Made by a program: the position numbers and the translations under genes. From NCBI RefSeq assembly GCF_947492365.1, contig NZ_CANLMB010000002.1:656001-720000 (forward strand): a stretch of 64,000 bases of DNA, written 5' to 3'. The stretch is from an uncultured Erythrobacter sp. (GTDB lineage Bacteria; Pseudomonadota; Alphaproteobacteria; Sphingomonadales; Sphingomonadaceae). Positions 52,599 to 62,743 of the stretch are shown here, piece after piece. A model generated the notes under the pieces. That model saw nothing but the letters and a program-made list of their open reading frames with translations. It was not told where the DNA came from and ran no database searches. The stretch's first letter is position 1, and each line of letters opens with the position of its first letter.

Positions 52599-53141
52599 TC
52601 AATCCCGCTTCAACCCCTTGAGCATTTCGGCCAGCGGGCCTTCCTGCTCGCCTTCTTTCACGATCCCCGCCTTTTCGCGGGCGGCATCGGCTTCGGGGCC
52701 TTCGGCATAGGGGTCGATGGCTAGGCCGAGGGACTGCGCCACCGCCTCGCCCAGATCGAAGGCGTCGCCGGAATATTCGATCTCGTCGCAATCCTCAGCG
52801 CCCAGTTCGACTTCTATCTCTTCGTTCTCGTCAATCGGTGTGTCCAGCGATCCGGCTTCGACAAAGCGCAGGTCGAGCGCTTCGTCTATATTGGCGGGAA
52901 AGTCCTCGCCCGAGATCGCGCAAGTCTGGCGGATTGCAGCCTTTAGCGTGCCGGTCGCGCGGACGGCTGAGCCGCGTTGTTCAAGCTCGACTTCGGCGCG
53001 CAAGCTATCAATGCCGGGCAGGCTGAACCGCGCGGCCAGCGCAGCGCGCTCACCGGCATCGGCTTCGACCACCACGGTTTCGCCCGGCAGGCCTGCAAGT
53101 TTGATCCGGCGCGAAAGCTCGGGCGTGGGCAGCGCGCTCAT
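52599..53141 (-). CDS. DUF177 (YceD-like) protein
   Basis: A protein of 180 residues. The DUF177 pattern is present: GTLKAAIRQTCAISGEDFPA with the conserved Cys, and the acidic LGAEDCDEIEYSGDAFDLGE, AVAQSLGLAIDPYA. YceD proteins are linked to rRNA and ribosome processing. The usual rpmF-plsX partners are not next to it here. Its ATG overlaps the stop of the chaperone gene. Confidence 0.9.
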   Translation of the reverse strand: MSALPTPELSRRIKLAGLPGETVVVEADAGERAALAARFSLPGIDSLRAEVELEQRGSAVRATGTLKAAIRQTCAISGEDFPANIDEALDLRFVEAGSLDTPIDENEEIEVELGAEDCDEIEYSGDAFDLGEAVAQSLGLAIDPYAEGPEADAAREKAGIVKEGEQEGPLAEMLKGLKRD

Positions 53142-53689
53142 TCGGCGGTCTCCGCGCTGAAGCTCGCATTGATGATCTGCTCGTCGCTCAGACCGGAAAG
53201 CCGCTTTGCAAGTGTGAGCAATTTGTCTGCCACAACTTCGCTACAGGCCGCTTCATCCGCGCCATCGACAAAGGTGACATTGCGCGAGACTGCGCCGACC
53301 AGCTTGCTGCGATCCTTACCCGCCAGCGCGTCATTCAGCGCGCCGCGATAGGCGCCCAGCCTGCCGCCCAGCACGCTCATCAGCTTGCCGATCCGCTTGC
53401 CCACGACCACGTCGTTGATGCCAAATTCGCGCAATTGGGCGTCCATGTCCTCAACAAACAACTCCGCCAGCAAAGCGCTCTCGCCGCGCATATTGCTGGC
53501 CTCGACCCGCACGATCACCACGCACAGGATCGCGGTGATGAGGTCAAAACGGCCTGCGACCGTATCGGCCACCTTGCCTTCTGCATAATAAGATGGTGCG
53601 CGCGCCAGCTCGACCACGCGGTGCCAGAGCGGGCGCATGGCTTCGCGCGGGTCCGGCGCGGTTCCGAGCAGGCGGGAGAAGAACGACAT
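53138..53689 (-). CDS. Ubiquinol-cytochrome c chaperone (CBP3/UQCC1 family)
   Basis: A protein of 183 residues. ATG 53689 begins MSFFSRLLGTAPDPREAMRP; longer frames lack conserved sequence. The family core is seen in APSYYAEGKVADTVAGRFDL, ELFVEDMDAQLREFGINDVV and VGKRIGKLMSVLGGRLGAYR. It assists assembly of cytochrome b in the bc1 complex. It overlaps DUF177 by 4 bases and is divergent from bamE. Confidence 0.92.
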   Translation of the reverse strand: MSFFSRLLGTAPDPREAMRPLWHRVVELARAPSYYAEGKVADTVAGRFDLITAILCVVIVRVEASNMRGESALLAELFVEDMDAQLREFGINDVVVGKRIGKLMSVLGGRLGAYRGALNDALAGKDRSKLVGAVSRNVTFVDGADEAACSEVVADKLLTLAKRLSGLSDEQIINASFSAETAE

Positions 53690-53923
53690 AGGGGCACTCA
53701 CTAATGGATTTAATCGAGCCTGTCTCGCAGAGCGGTTTGGCAAACATTCAGCCGCAATTCACCGGCCCGCCACCAGATCGGAACCCGGCGGCTTGAGGCG
53801 AATGGACCACAAATGATTGCAGCAGCGGCGTTGCAAGGGCCAGATATTGACCGTAAGGCGCTCGATATAGAACGCTGCATCCGTGCGGCAAGAGAAACGA
53901 CTAAGTGGGAACTGACTGGCATT

Positions 53924-54409
53924 ATGCTTGGTAACGCTTCGGCAAAAAGCAGGTTTGTGAAACTCGCAGCGCTCTCTTGCGCGGTGCTGGCATTGGGGGC
54001 GTGCTCCTCGATCCGCGAATCGCGTGGTTATGTGACGGATGCGGTTTTGCTCCAGTCGGTGCAGCCGGGGATCGACAATCGCCGCTCGGTAGAGGGCACT
54101 TTGGGACGCCCGACTTTCCAGAGCCAGTATGGCGAAGACACCTGGTATTATATTTCCAGCACCACGGGCCGGCGTCCGTTTGTGCGTCCGCGGATCGATC
54201 AGCACGCGGTGCTGGCGGTGCAATTTGACGAAGCGGGCAATGTGAAAAGCGTCGAGCGGCGCGGGGTCGAGGAGGTTACCTTCCTCCAGCCCGATGGCGA
54301 CAAGACCCCGACATTGGGCCGTGAGCGGACCTTCCTCGAAGATCTGTTCGGCAATATCGGTCAGGTCGGCGCAGGCGGTCCGGGTGCTGGCGGACCCGGC
54401 GGCCCGTAA
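53924..54409 (+). CDS. bamE: Outer membrane assembly factor BamE (SmpA/OmlA)
   Basis: A protein of 161 residues. ATG 53924 gives a lipoprotein signal with lipobox LGAC (C27). The BamE fold is marked by LLQSVQPGIDNRRSVEGTLG, TFQSQYGEDTWYYISSTTGR and AVQFDEAGNVKSVERR. A Gly/Pro-rich tail follows. BamE stabilises the BAM complex that inserts barrels. No strong ribosome-binding site precedes this start, and a longer frame opens at 53813. Confidence 0.92.
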   Translation: MLGNASAKSRFVKLAALSCAVLALGACSSIRESRGYVTDAVLLQSVQPGIDNRRSVEGTLGRPTFQSQYGEDTWYYISSTTGRRPFVRPRIDQHAVLAVQFDEAGNVKSVERRGVEEVTFLQPDGDKTPTLGRERTFLEDLFGNIGQVGAGGPGAGGPGGP

Positions 54410-54418
54410 GCGGTCAAT

Positions 54419-54446
54419 CTTGATCCTGACGGGTAAGCGCCCATAT
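54419..54446 (+). promoter_or_regulatory. Candidate heat-shock (sigma32-type) promoter of hslVU
   Basis: CTTGAT (54419-54424) and CCCATAT (54440-54446) are 15 bases apart, close to the RpoH pattern CTTGAA and CCCCATNT. The predicted start is only about 2-3 bases before the hslV ATG, and no ribosome-binding site is present, so the message may be leaderless. Confidence 0.4.
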
Positions 54447-54454
54447 CGCTCCCC

Positions 54455-55015
54455 ATGAGTGATTCCAATAACAGCCACGGCCTGATCCAGTGGCACGGCA
54501 CCACGATTATCGGCGTCAAGCGCGGCGATAAGGTTGTGGTTGCGGGCGATGGTCAGGTGTCGATGGGCAACACCGTGATGAAGCCCAATGCGCGCAAGGT
54601 CCGCCGGATCGGTGAAGGCGACAAAGTCGTCGCCGGTTTCGCCGGAGCGACAGCCGATGCCTTCACCTTGTTCGAGCGGCTTGAGAAGAAGCTGGAGCAA
54701 TATTCCGGCCAATTGCTGCGCGCCTCGGTTGAACTGGCAAAGGACTGGCGCACTGATAAATATCTGCGCAATCTCGAAGCTCTAATGATCGTTGCCGACG
54801 CGGAAAGCCTGCTGGTGCTGACCGGCAATGGCGATGTGCTGGAGCCTGAAGGCGGGATTGCCGCGATCGGATCTGGTGGGAACTACGCGCTCGCCGCCGC
54901 CCGCGCGCTCGCCGATTACGAAGACGACCCCGAACAGATCGCGCGCAAGGCGATGGCGGTCGCGGCTGATATCTGCGTCTTCACCAATGGCAATCTGACC
55001 GTCGAAACGGTCTGA
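54455..55015 (+). CDS. hslV: ATP-dependent protease peptidase subunit HslV
   Basis: A protein of 186 residues. The N-terminal 15 residues are removed to expose the catalytic Thr in [13 protein letters not shown] (T16). [37 protein letters not shown] and [16 protein letters not shown] are characteristic. It forms the proteolytic core that degrades unfolded proteins with HslU. It is followed after 16 bases by hslU. Confidence 0.97.
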   Translation: MSDSNNSHGLIQWHGTTIIGVKRGDKVVVAGDGQVSMGNTVMKPNARKVRRIGEGDKVVAGFAGATADAFTLFERLEKKLEQYSGQLLRASVELAKDWRTDKYLRNLEALMIVADAESLLVLTGNGDVLEPEGGIAAIGSGGNYALAAARALADYEDDPEQIARKAMAVAADICVFTNGNLTVETV

Positions 55016-55031
55016 GCATTCCAGAGAGATC

Positions 55032-56333
55032 ATGACAGACAACCTCACCCCTAAGGCCATCGTTGCCGCGCTGGACGATCACATTATCGGCCAGAAAGAC
55101 GCCAAGCGCGCCGTCGCGGTTGCGCTGCGCAATCGCTGGCGGCGTCAGCGGCTTGGCCCTGATCTGCGCGATGAAGTCACGCCCAAGAACATCCTGATGA
55201 TCGGCCCGACCGGCTGCGGTAAGACCGAGATCAGCCGCCGTCTGGCCAAGCTCGCCGAGGCGCCTTTTGTGAAGGTCGAGGCGACCAAGTTCACCGAAGT
55301 CGGCTATGTCGGGCGCGATGTGGAACAGATCGCCCGCGATCTGGTCGAGGAATCCATCCGCCTTGAGAAAGAGCGCCGCCGCGAAAGCGTGCGCGAGGCT
55401 GCTTCCGATGCCGCGATGGAGCGCCTGCTCACTGCTTTGGTGGGAGACAATGCGTCCGAGGCCACCCGCGAAAGCTTCCGCGAGCGGATCGTCCAGAATG
55501 CGATGAACGAAGTCGAGGTCGAAATCGACGTCTCCGACGCGCCTTCCACGCCCTTCGACATGGGCAATATGGGCGGCAATATGCAGATGATCGACCTGTC
55601 GGATATGATGGGCAAGGCATTCGGCAAGACCAAGACCAAGAAACAGAAACTGCGCGTCCCCGATGCGTGGGACAAGCTGGTCGACGAAGAAGCCGACAAG
55701 CGTCTCGACGACGAAGATGTCGCCCGAGTTGCGCTCACCAATGCAGAAACCAACGGGATCGTGTTCCTCGACGAGATCGACAAGATTGCGGTGAGCGATG
55801 TGCGCGGCGGCTCGGTCAGCCGCGAAGGCGTGCAACGTGACCTGCTGCCTTTGATCGAGGGCACTACTGTCGCGACCAAATACGGTCCGATGAAAACCGA
55901 CCATGTGCTCTTCATCGCCAGCGGCGCGTTCCACGTCGCCAAGCCCTCCGACATGTTGCCTGAACTGCAAGGCCGCCTGCCGATCCGCGTCGAATTGCGC
56001 GCGCTGACGCAGGAGGATTTCGTTCGCATCCTGTCCGAAACCCGCGCCAATCTGGTCGAGCAATATCGCGCGCTGATTGCCACCGAGAAAGTCGAACTCG
56101 ACATCACCGAAGACGCGATCAACGAGGTTGCGACCATCGCGGCGCAGGTGAACGAAAGCGTCGAGAATATAGGCGCAAGGCGGCTCCAGACGGTGATGGA
56201 GAAACTGCTCGAAGATATCAGCTTCGAAGCCGAAGACCATGAAGGCGAGACGATCCTGATCGACGCCGCCTATGTGCGCGAGCGGTTGGGCGAGCTGGCA
56301 GGCGACACTGACCTGTCGAAATATATCCTGTAA
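55032..56333 (+). CDS. hslU: ATP-dependent protease ATPase subunit HslU
   Basis: A protein of 433 residues, AAA+ unfoldase. Walker A is GPTGCGKTE (58-66), Walker B is IVFLDEIDK, and the pore motif is in [19 protein letters not shown]. The I-domain has the Met/Gly-rich segment [19 protein letters not shown]. The C-terminus DLSKYIL inserts into HslV. Its stop shares one base with the next ATG. Confidence 0.98.
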   Translation: MTDNLTPKAIVAALDDHIIGQKDAKRAVAVALRNRWRRQRLGPDLRDEVTPKNILMIGPTGCGKTEISRRLAKLAEAPFVKVEATKFTEVGYVGRDVEQIARDLVEESIRLEKERRRESVREAASDAAMERLLTALVGDNASEATRESFRERIVQNAMNEVEVEIDVSDAPSTPFDMGNMGGNMQMIDLSDMMGKAFGKTKTKKQKLRVPDAWDKLVDEEADKRLDDEDVARVALTNAETNGIVFLDEIDKIAVSDVRGGSVSREGVQRDLLPLIEGTTVATKYGPMKTDHVLFIASGAFHVAKPSDMLPELQGRLPIRVELRALTQEDFVRILSETRANLVEQYRALIATEKVELDITEDAINEVATIAAQVNESVENIGARRLQTVMEKLLEDISFEAEDHEGETILIDAAYVRERLGELAGDTDLSKYIL

Positions 56334-56725
56334 TGGCTGGCGAGCCAGTCAGCGATCTTCAAGGCATGCTGGCGGGCATGGAGCCGGTCATGCTTGATAT
56401 ACATGGCTGGGTCTTCTTACAGGATGACGGCGAACCCTATTTTCAGGAGCCATTCGCGACCATCCGCGAGGCCGAAGGCACGACCTTCATCATGGCTGCC
56501 GATCCGACGGACGAGGGGCCTTTCTTCGCCCGCATCACCCTGTCGGTCCATTCCGATCTCGAAGGGGTAGGGCTAACGGCGGCGGTCGCGAGCACGCTCG
56601 CCGAAGCGGGGATCGCCTGCAACGTCATCGCAGCCTTCCATCACGATCATCTATTCGTGCCATGGGATCGGCGCGAGGAAGCGCTGGCACTGCTTGAAAG
56701 GCTGAGCCTCGACGCGCGTCGATAA
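56333..56725 (+). CDS. ACT-domain protein
   Basis: A protein of 130 residues with two small ferredoxin-like halves: ITLSVHSDLEGVGLTAAVAS with LAEAGIACNVIAAFHHDHLF is the ACT pattern found in stand-alone ACT proteins. The N-terminal DIHGWVFLQDDGEPYFQEPF is the first half. Such proteins bind amino acids or act in translation-linked control; no function is known here. The start overlaps the hslU stop by one base, so they are probably translated together. Confidence 0.85.
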   Translation: MAGEPVSDLQGMLAGMEPVMLDIHGWVFLQDDGEPYFQEPFATIREAEGTTFIMAADPTDEGPFFARITLSVHSDLEGVGLTAAVASTLAEAGIACNVIAAFHHDHLFVPWDRREEALALLERLSLDARR

Positions 56726-56828
56726 TTCTTGACCGTTTGCAGGGCGGGGCGGGGATTGGCGGTTGAAACGCCGCCGCCTAGGCGCTCTAACTGTTCCCGT
56801 TAGAATTCAAGCAACGGGGCCGACTTCC

Positions 56829-59699
56829 ATGATCCGAAACATCCTGCGCGCCAGCGCAGCCGCAACCAGCCTGCTCGCCGCCGCGCCACTCTTGGCCGAA
56901 GCGCATAGCGAGGGTGACGCACCCACGCTCTCTGCGCCCGAGATCGAGTACACGATGTGGACGCTCGATAACGGCCTGCGCGTCATTGCGATCCAGGACG
57001 ACACGACCAGCACCGTCACCACTTCGCTGTGGTACGATATCGGATCGAAGCTCGACCCCGAGGGACGCAGCGGTTTCGCGCATCTGTTCGAGCATATCCT
57101 CAGCCGCAAGACCGAGAATATGCCTTACAATATGATCTACGGACTGACCGCCGATATTGGCGGCACGCGCAACGCGTCGAACTGGATCGACCGGACCAAC
57201 TATTACGAGCAGGTTCCAGCCGCTTACCTTGAAACCATGCTGTGGACCCACCGCGAGCGCATGGCCAATGTGGTGGTCGATGATGAAGTGTTCGAAACCG
57301 AGCGCGGCGTTGTCAAAGAGGAACTGCGCCAGCGCGTGCTCGCGCCGCCCTATGGCCGCTTGCAGCGCTTTGTCCTGCCCGAAAACGCCTATGACGTGAT
57401 GCCGCATCGCCGCCCGGGGATTGGCTCGATCGACGACCTCGACAGCGCGACGCTCGACGATGCGCGCGCCTTTTACGAGGCCTATTACGGGCCCGACACC
57501 GCGACGCTGATTGTGGCGGGCAATTTCGAGATGGATAATCTGCGCGCGTTGGTGAGCGAGTATTTCGCCGACATTCCGCGCCGCGCCAATCCGGTTGACC
57601 TCGCTCTGCCAGAGCGCGAGCCTGAAGTGACCGGCCCGCGCACTGTCAACGCCACGGCGCCCAATGTCCCGCTGCCGGTGATCGGCGGCGTGTGGAAAGG
57701 CCCGCCGACCACGCATGGCGACGCCGCTGCGCTCGAAGTGCTGTCTGCGATCCTCGACCGGGGCGACAATAGCCGCCTCAACAACGCTTTGGTGCGTTCG
57801 GGGCAGGCGGTGCAGGCCTTTGGCGGTGCGTCCATGTTCCGCGAGGCAGGGCAGATCGGCGTCTATGCCGTGGTTCGCGGCGAAGAGCAGATGGAGGCGG
57901 CCAGCGCGACGCTTGACGCCGAGCTCGAGCGCATCCGCACTGAGCATGTGACCCCCGCCGAACTCGCCGAAGCCAAGAACGAGATCATCGCCAGCACTTT
58001 GCGCCGCCGCGAAACCGCGCGCGGGCGGGCGTTTGAACTGGGCGAGGCTTTGGTGTCGAGCGGTGATCCCGATTTCGCCGACCGCCGTCTGGCCGAGATC
58101 ACCGAAGTCTCCGCCGAGGATGTGATGCGCGTCGCCGCGCTCTATCTGGACCCAGACAAGCGCGTCACCATTACCTATCGCGCGGGCGAGGATGATCCGG
58201 CGAGCTACGCCAATCCGACCCCGCTGCCAGAATTCCGCACGCTCCCGCCTGCGACCGGCGAAATCCGTCAGGTCCGTCCCGAAGGCGAACGCATGGCGCC
58301 TCCCGGTCCCGGCGCATCGCCCGAAGTGGCTGCTCCCGAAATCGTCGAAGCGACGCTCTCCAACGGCATTCAGGTTGTCGCGGTTCAGACCGGCGACGTG
58401 CCGATTGCAACGATCTCCATGCTGGTCCCCGGCGGCAGCAAAACCGACCCGCGCGACCGCGCCGGTATCGCGCAGCTCGCCGCGAGCCTTGCCGACAAGG
58501 GTATCAACGGCATGGACGCCGAAGCCATCGCGGCGCGCTTTGAAAGCCTTGGCGCAAGCTTTGGCGGCGGCGCGGGCAGCGACGGGACGAGCTTCAGCCT
58601 GACCGCTCCGGTTGCCAATATGGACGAGGCGGGTGCGCTTGCTGCTGCAATCGTCAAAGGCGCGATCTATCCGACCGACGAGTTCGAACGTGAGCGCGCC
58701 CGCGCGGTCGATGGCCTGCGCGTCTCGATGCAGGAGCCGGGCGGTCTGTCGCGCATGATCGCGCGGGTCGCGATGTATGGCGATGCGCCCTATGGCTCGC
58801 AGCCCGGCGGCACGTCGGACAGCCTTTCGGCGATCACCCGCGAGCACCTTCTCGAACACCGCCAGCGCTATTTCCACCCCTCGCGTATGCGGCTGGTGAT
58901 CTCGGGCGGCATGGCTCCGGATGAGGCGATTGCGACCGCAGAGGCGATGTTCGGTGATTGGAGCACAGATCTGCTCGCTGGCCCGCTGCCGCAGGAACCC
59001 GCAGGCCGGGCGCAGCCGGTGCGCACCATTGTGGTCGATATGCCCGATTCGGGGCAGGCCTCGGTCATCACCGCCGTCCGCGCGCCATCGCGCCAGTCGG
59101 AGGACTACTTCCCGCTGGAGCTTGCCAACAGCGTGCTGGGCGGCGGGTCGAGCGGGCGGCTGTTCGAGGAGATTCGGACCAAGCGTTCGCTCAGCTACGG
59201 TGCCTATTCAGGCTTTGCCGACCGCGCGGACGATTCCATCCTGACTGCCAGCGCACAGACCAAGAATGACAGCGCGGATGAGGTAACGCAGATCTTCCTC
59301 GATGAATTCGAGCGGCTCCGCAGTGAGGAGCTCAGCGAGGATCTGCTTGAGCGGCGGCGGCTCTATCTGACCGGCGGCTATGCGCGTTCGCTAGAGACAA
59401 GCGGCGGCTTCAACCGGATCGTTGCGACTCTGCTCCAGCAAGGCCTGCCTGCCGGCGAAGCGGCGCGTTATGCCGAGCGGCTTGCTGCCGTCGATGCGCA
59501 GGCGGCGAGCACGGCGGCGCGCAGCTATGTCAATCCCGGCCGCGCGACGATTGTGATTGTCGGCGATGCCTCACAATTCCTCGATGATCTGCGCGAAGTG
59601 CGCGAAGATATCGAGGTGATCCCGGCGGACGCGCTTGATCTGGCTTCGGCGGATTTGTGGCGCGCAGTGGAGGCAAGCGAGGGCGGCGACGCGGAGTAA
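56829..59699 (+). CDS. M16-family zinc peptidase (two-domain)
   Basis: A protein of 956 residues. ATG 56829 starts a signal peptide (IRNILRASAAATSLLAAAPL, cleaved near AEA). The active half has the inverted zinc motif HLFEH (85-89) and the distal Glu in FETERGVVKEELRQR. The second half (from about 520) repeats the fold (QVVAVQTGDVPIATISMLVP, LELANSVLGGGSSGRLFEEI) without the zinc motif, with the R/Y pair RTKRSLSYGAYSGF. It resembles pitrilysin-like peptidases that degrade peptides in the periplasm. Confidence 0.94.
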   Translation: MIRNILRASAAATSLLAAAPLLAEAHSEGDAPTLSAPEIEYTMWTLDNGLRVIAIQDDTTSTVTTSLWYDIGSKLDPEGRSGFAHLFEHILSRKTENMPYNMIYGLTADIGGTRNASNWIDRTNYYEQVPAAYLETMLWTHRERMANVVVDDEVFETERGVVKEELRQRVLAPPYGRLQRFVLPENAYDVMPHRRPGIGSIDDLDSATLDDARAFYEAYYGPDTATLIVAGNFEMDNLRALVSEYFADIPRRANPVDLALPEREPEVTGPRTVNATAPNVPLPVIGGVWKGPPTTHGDAAALEVLSAILDRGDNSRLNNALVRSGQAVQAFGGASMFREAGQIGVYAVVRGEEQMEAASATLDAELERIRTEHVTPAELAEAKNEIIASTLRRRETARGRAFELGEALVSSGDPDFADRRLAEITEVSAEDVMRVAALYLDPDKRVTITYRAGEDDPASYANPTPLPEFRTLPPATGEIRQVRPEGERMAPPGPGASPEVAAPEIVEATLSNGIQVVAVQTGDVPIATISMLVPGGSKTDPRDRAGIAQLAASLADKGINGMDAEAIAARFESLGASFGGGAGSDGTSFSLTAPVANMDEAGALAAAIVKGAIYPTDEFERERARAVDGLRVSMQEPGGLSRMIARVAMYGDAPYGSQPGGTSDSLSAITREHLLEHRQRYFHPSRMRLVISGGMAPDEAIATAEAMFGDWSTDLLAGPLPQEPAGRAQPVRTIVVDMPDSGQASVITAVRAPSRQSEDYFPLELANSVLGGGSSGRLFEEIRTKRSLSYGAYSGFADRADDSILTASAQTKNDSADEVTQIFLDEFERLRSEELSEDLLERRRLYLTGGYARSLETSGGFNRIVATLLQQGLPAGEAARYAERLAAVDAQAASTAARSYVNPGRATIVIVGDASQFLDDLREVREDIEVIPADALDLASADLWRAVEASEGGDAE

Positions 59700-59711
59700 G
59701 CGCCGCTTTTC

Positions 59712-61544
59712 TTATTCCGCTTCGGCCAGCTCGCTCGATTGCTGCGACCACATATCGGCATAAAGTCCGCCTTTCGCGAGTAGCTCGCCATGCGAACCGC
59801 TTTCGGCCAGCTTGCCGCCATCGAGCACAATGATCCGGTCGGCGTCGGCGATGGTCGAAAGCCGGTGCGCGATGGCGACGGTCGTGCGGCCCTGCGCGAG
59901 CCGTTTGAGCGTGCCGAGAATTTCCTGCTCGGTGCCGGTGTCCAATGCGCTGGTCGCTTCATCGAGCAGCAGGATCGGCGGGTTCTTCACCAGAGTGCGC
60001 GCAATCGCGACCCGTTGCTTCTCCCCGCCTGACAGTTTGAGCCCGCGCTCGCCCACGGTGGTTGCAAAGCCATCGGGCAGCCGCTCGATCAGCGGCATCA
60101 GTGCGGCATCGCGCGCGGCCTGTTCGACCACAGCTTCGTCAGCACCTTCGGCGCCATAGGCGATGTTGTAGGCGAGCGTGTCGTTGAACAGCACGCTGTC
60201 CTGCGGGACAATGCCAATGGCGGCGCGCACGCTTTCCTGCTGGACCTCGGCGATATCCTGACCGTCGATCAGGATGCGCCCGCCTTGCGGATCGTAGAAA
60301 CGGAAGAGCAGCCGCCCGATTGTGCTCTTGCCCGCGCCCGACGGGCCAACGATTGCCAGAGTTGATCCGGCAGGCACTTCGAAACTGAGGCCTTTGAGGA
60401 TGGTGCGCCCGTCATCATAGCCGAAGGTGACATTGTCGAAGGCGAGCGAAGGTTCAGCCACCACCAGCGGCGGCGCGCCCGGCACGTCTTCCACTTCGAC
60501 AGCCGTGTCCATCAGGCGGAACATCTCGGCCATATCGACAAGGCCTTGCCGGATGGTGCGATAGACCCAGCCCAGCAGGTCGAGCGGGCGGAAGAGCTGC
60601 ATCAGGTAGGTGTTGACGAAGACGAGGTCGCCCACGGTCAGCTCGCCCTTGCTCCAGCCCCAGACCGAATAGGCCATCGCGCCCGCCATCAGCGCATTGG
60701 TGATCCCCGCTTGCGCCACGTTGAGCAGCGCGAGCGAGTTTTCCGATTTCACTGCGGCCTGCGCATAGGCGCGCGCGGCGTTGGAATAGCGTTCTTCCTC
60801 GCGCGTTTCGGCGCCGAAATATTTGACCGTCTCGAAATTGAGGAGCGAATCCACCGCCCGGTGCAATGCCTGCCCGTCGAGATCGTTCATCTCGCGCCGC
60901 AATTTGGTGCGCCATTCGGTGATCCAGCGGGTCAGCGCGATATAGGCCACGACGGCAAGCGCGGTAGCCGCAACCAGTTCCCAGCCGAAATTGAGGTAGA
61001 AGATGATGCCGACTGCAATCAGCTCAATGGCCGTGGGGGCGATGTTGAACAGCAGGAAGTAGAGCATGGAATCGATGCTCTTGGTTCCGCGTTCGATGAT
61101 CTTGGTGATCTCGCCGGTGCGGCGGTTAAGGTGAAAGCGCAAGCTAAGCCGGTGGAGCCGGTGGAACACGTCCTGCGCCAAGCCGAGCGTCGCCATCTGG
61201 CCCACCCGCTCGAATGCGACATTGCGCAGATTGTCGAACAGCAGCGAGGTGAAACGGCCCAGCACATAGGCCGCGACCAGCGCCATCGCGACTTGCGCAG
61301 CCGGGGCAAAATCGCCCGCAGCTTCGGTGCCCTCCATCGCGTTGACCGCGCCTTTATAGGCAAAGGGCAGGGCCAGCATGACGCCTTTGGCCGCGATGAC
61401 GAGCAGCATCGCGAGCACGATCCGCACCCGCAATTCGGTGTTATCGCGCGGCCAGAGATAGGGGAGGAAGCGCCTGAGCGTCACCCAGCCTTCGCCCTCG
61501 GGCGGCTTGGTCGGACGATCCGAGGAGGCGTTGTCGGGCGGCAT
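59712..61544 (-). CDS. Atm1-type ABC exporter (half-transporter)
   Basis: A protein of 610 residues. Six membrane helices (about 40-320) carry the Atm1/HMT1 signatures NLRNVAFERVGQMATLGLAQ, FHLNRRTGEITKIIERGTKS and LNFETVKYFGAETREEERY. The ATPase has Walker A GPSGAGKST, Q-loop VPQDSVLFN, signature LSGGEKQR and Walker B LLLDEATSALD. Homologues export glutathione-linked metals or sulfur compounds for iron-sulfur biogenesis and metal tolerance. It is convergent with the M16 gene. Confidence 0.95.
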   Translation of the reverse strand: MPPDNASSDRPTKPPEGEGWVTLRRFLPYLWPRDNTELRVRIVLAMLLVIAAKGVMLALPFAYKGAVNAMEGTEAAGDFAPAAQVAMALVAAYVLGRFTSLLFDNLRNVAFERVGQMATLGLAQDVFHRLHRLSLRFHLNRRTGEITKIIERGTKSIDSMLYFLLFNIAPTAIELIAVGIIFYLNFGWELVAATALAVVAYIALTRWITEWRTKLRREMNDLDGQALHRAVDSLLNFETVKYFGAETREEERYSNAARAYAQAAVKSENSLALLNVAQAGITNALMAGAMAYSVWGWSKGELTVGDLVFVNTYLMQLFRPLDLLGWVYRTIRQGLVDMAEMFRLMDTAVEVEDVPGAPPLVVAEPSLAFDNVTFGYDDGRTILKGLSFEVPAGSTLAIVGPSGAGKSTIGRLLFRFYDPQGGRILIDGQDIAEVQQESVRAAIGIVPQDSVLFNDTLAYNIAYGAEGADEAVVEQAARDAALMPLIERLPDGFATTVGERGLKLSGGEKQRVAIARTLVKNPPILLLDEATSALDTGTEQEILGTLKRLAQGRTTVAIAHRLSTIADADRIIVLDGGKLAESGSHGELLAKGGLYADMWSQQSSELAEAE

Positions 61545-61609
61545 TCGAACCGCCCATGTGGGCGCTATACTATCCTACGGCAAGGTCGCCGCCAGAACGA
61601 TAACGGGGA

Positions 61610-62608
61610 TCAGTACTCGATAGAGCTATAACCGCTTGAACGTTGCCGCCGGAGCGCGCGGGCGACATCGCGCGGGACATCGAACAGAATGCGCTGGTTG
61701 GAAAAGTCGATCGCCACCCGGTCGAACATTCGCAGATGCTGCATGCCGAGCGAGATGACCGGTGTATCCTTCAATCCCAAAGCTTCGAAAGCGGGCGCAT
61801 CGGCAAAGGCGAGCGGAACATTCTGCAAGGACAAGCCTTCGATATTGAGCGAGCGGACATAGGAAAGCTCACCGACCAGATCGACGCCGTTGACATCGGT
61901 GGTGGTCACCTCCTGCGCGCGCATATTGCGAAGGCGCCTCTGCAATGCCAGATTGCCGATGCTCCCCTGCGCGCCAGTGTCGATGATAACGATCGCATCC
62001 ACTCCTTCGACAGAAGCGCTGGTGATGAGCAGCTGGCCCAGTTCACGCCGCGCGCGAACAATAATCTCGAACCCGGCCCGATGGTTTCGTATGGTTGATA
62101 CGTCCTGCACTGCGATTGTTTCTTCGCGGAAGTCGATGAGCACGCGCAGATCCTGCAAACTGTCGAGGCCCAGAATTCCGTCGGCGCCGACATGGCGCGC
62201 GTCCAGCACCGGTGAGACAATGTCATGCACGGTGTGGCTGCCAAAGCTCATGGAATCGACTTCAACCACGTTGACGGGCCGAGTGCTGGCCATTCCGACA
62301 AGCGTCGCGGTGCCGAAGGGGGTAAGTTGCAAACCATCATTGATCTGATGCGTGACGGCAGTGGCCTGACTGCCGGTGTCGATCATGAAGTCGAAAGGCC
62401 CTGACCCCTCGATCGTGACCGGAACAGTAAAGCGGTTGGCCCGGTCCTCATCAAGATCAATGATCTCTGTCTGCGGGTCGGTGATGTTCGGGGCGATAGC
62501 CTCTATCTCGGACGTGACCGGAGTGATCGGGGGTTCGACGGCGGTTGTGGCCGCGCTTGATCCGATCAAACTCGCGCTGAGTGCTGGCAGGGCCCATAGA
62601 TATGTCAT
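61610..62608 (-). CDS. Exported retropepsin-like aspartyl protease with two DTG motifs
   Basis: A protein of 332 residues with an N-terminal signal-like segment (MTYLWALPALSASLIGSSAA). Two retropepsin-type motifs are present: FDFMIDTGSQATAV (about 74-87) and IVIIDTGAQGSIGN (about 206-219). Each is followed by a second beta lobe (ADGILGLDSLQDLRVLIDF; DTPVISLGMQHLRMFDRVAI). Bacterial proteins of this type usually have one or two such motifs. The target is unknown, probably periplasmic. Confidence 0.87.
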   Translation of the reverse strand: MTYLWALPALSASLIGSSAATTAVEPPITPVTSEIEAIAPNITDPQTEIIDLDEDRANRFTVPVTIEGSGPFDFMIDTGSQATAVTHQINDGLQLTPFGTATLVGMASTRPVNVVEVDSMSFGSHTVHDIVSPVLDARHVGADGILGLDSLQDLRVLIDFREETIAVQDVSTIRNHRAGFEIIVRARRELGQLLITSASVEGVDAIVIIDTGAQGSIGNLALQRRLRNMRAQEVTTTDVNGVDLVGELSYVRSLNIEGLSLQNVPLAFADAPAFEALGLKDTPVISLGMQHLRMFDRVAIDFSNQRILFDVPRDVARALRRQRSSGYSSIEY

Positions 62609-62743
62609 CGCATCTTCCCGTCCGTTTGGGCGCGCAATGGGTAGGGGACCCTCGCGTCACCGTGATGCGAAGGTATCAGACAAGTACCACAAGCCAAAAT
62701 GTCGCTGGTCGAAAAACCTTGGCGGTCTGCCTCAGCCTCAGGC

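Noticed and set aside
56787..58877. A 696-codon open frame on the minus strand
   Set aside because: It is opposite the well-supported M16 peptidase and is a by-product of GC-rich codon use.
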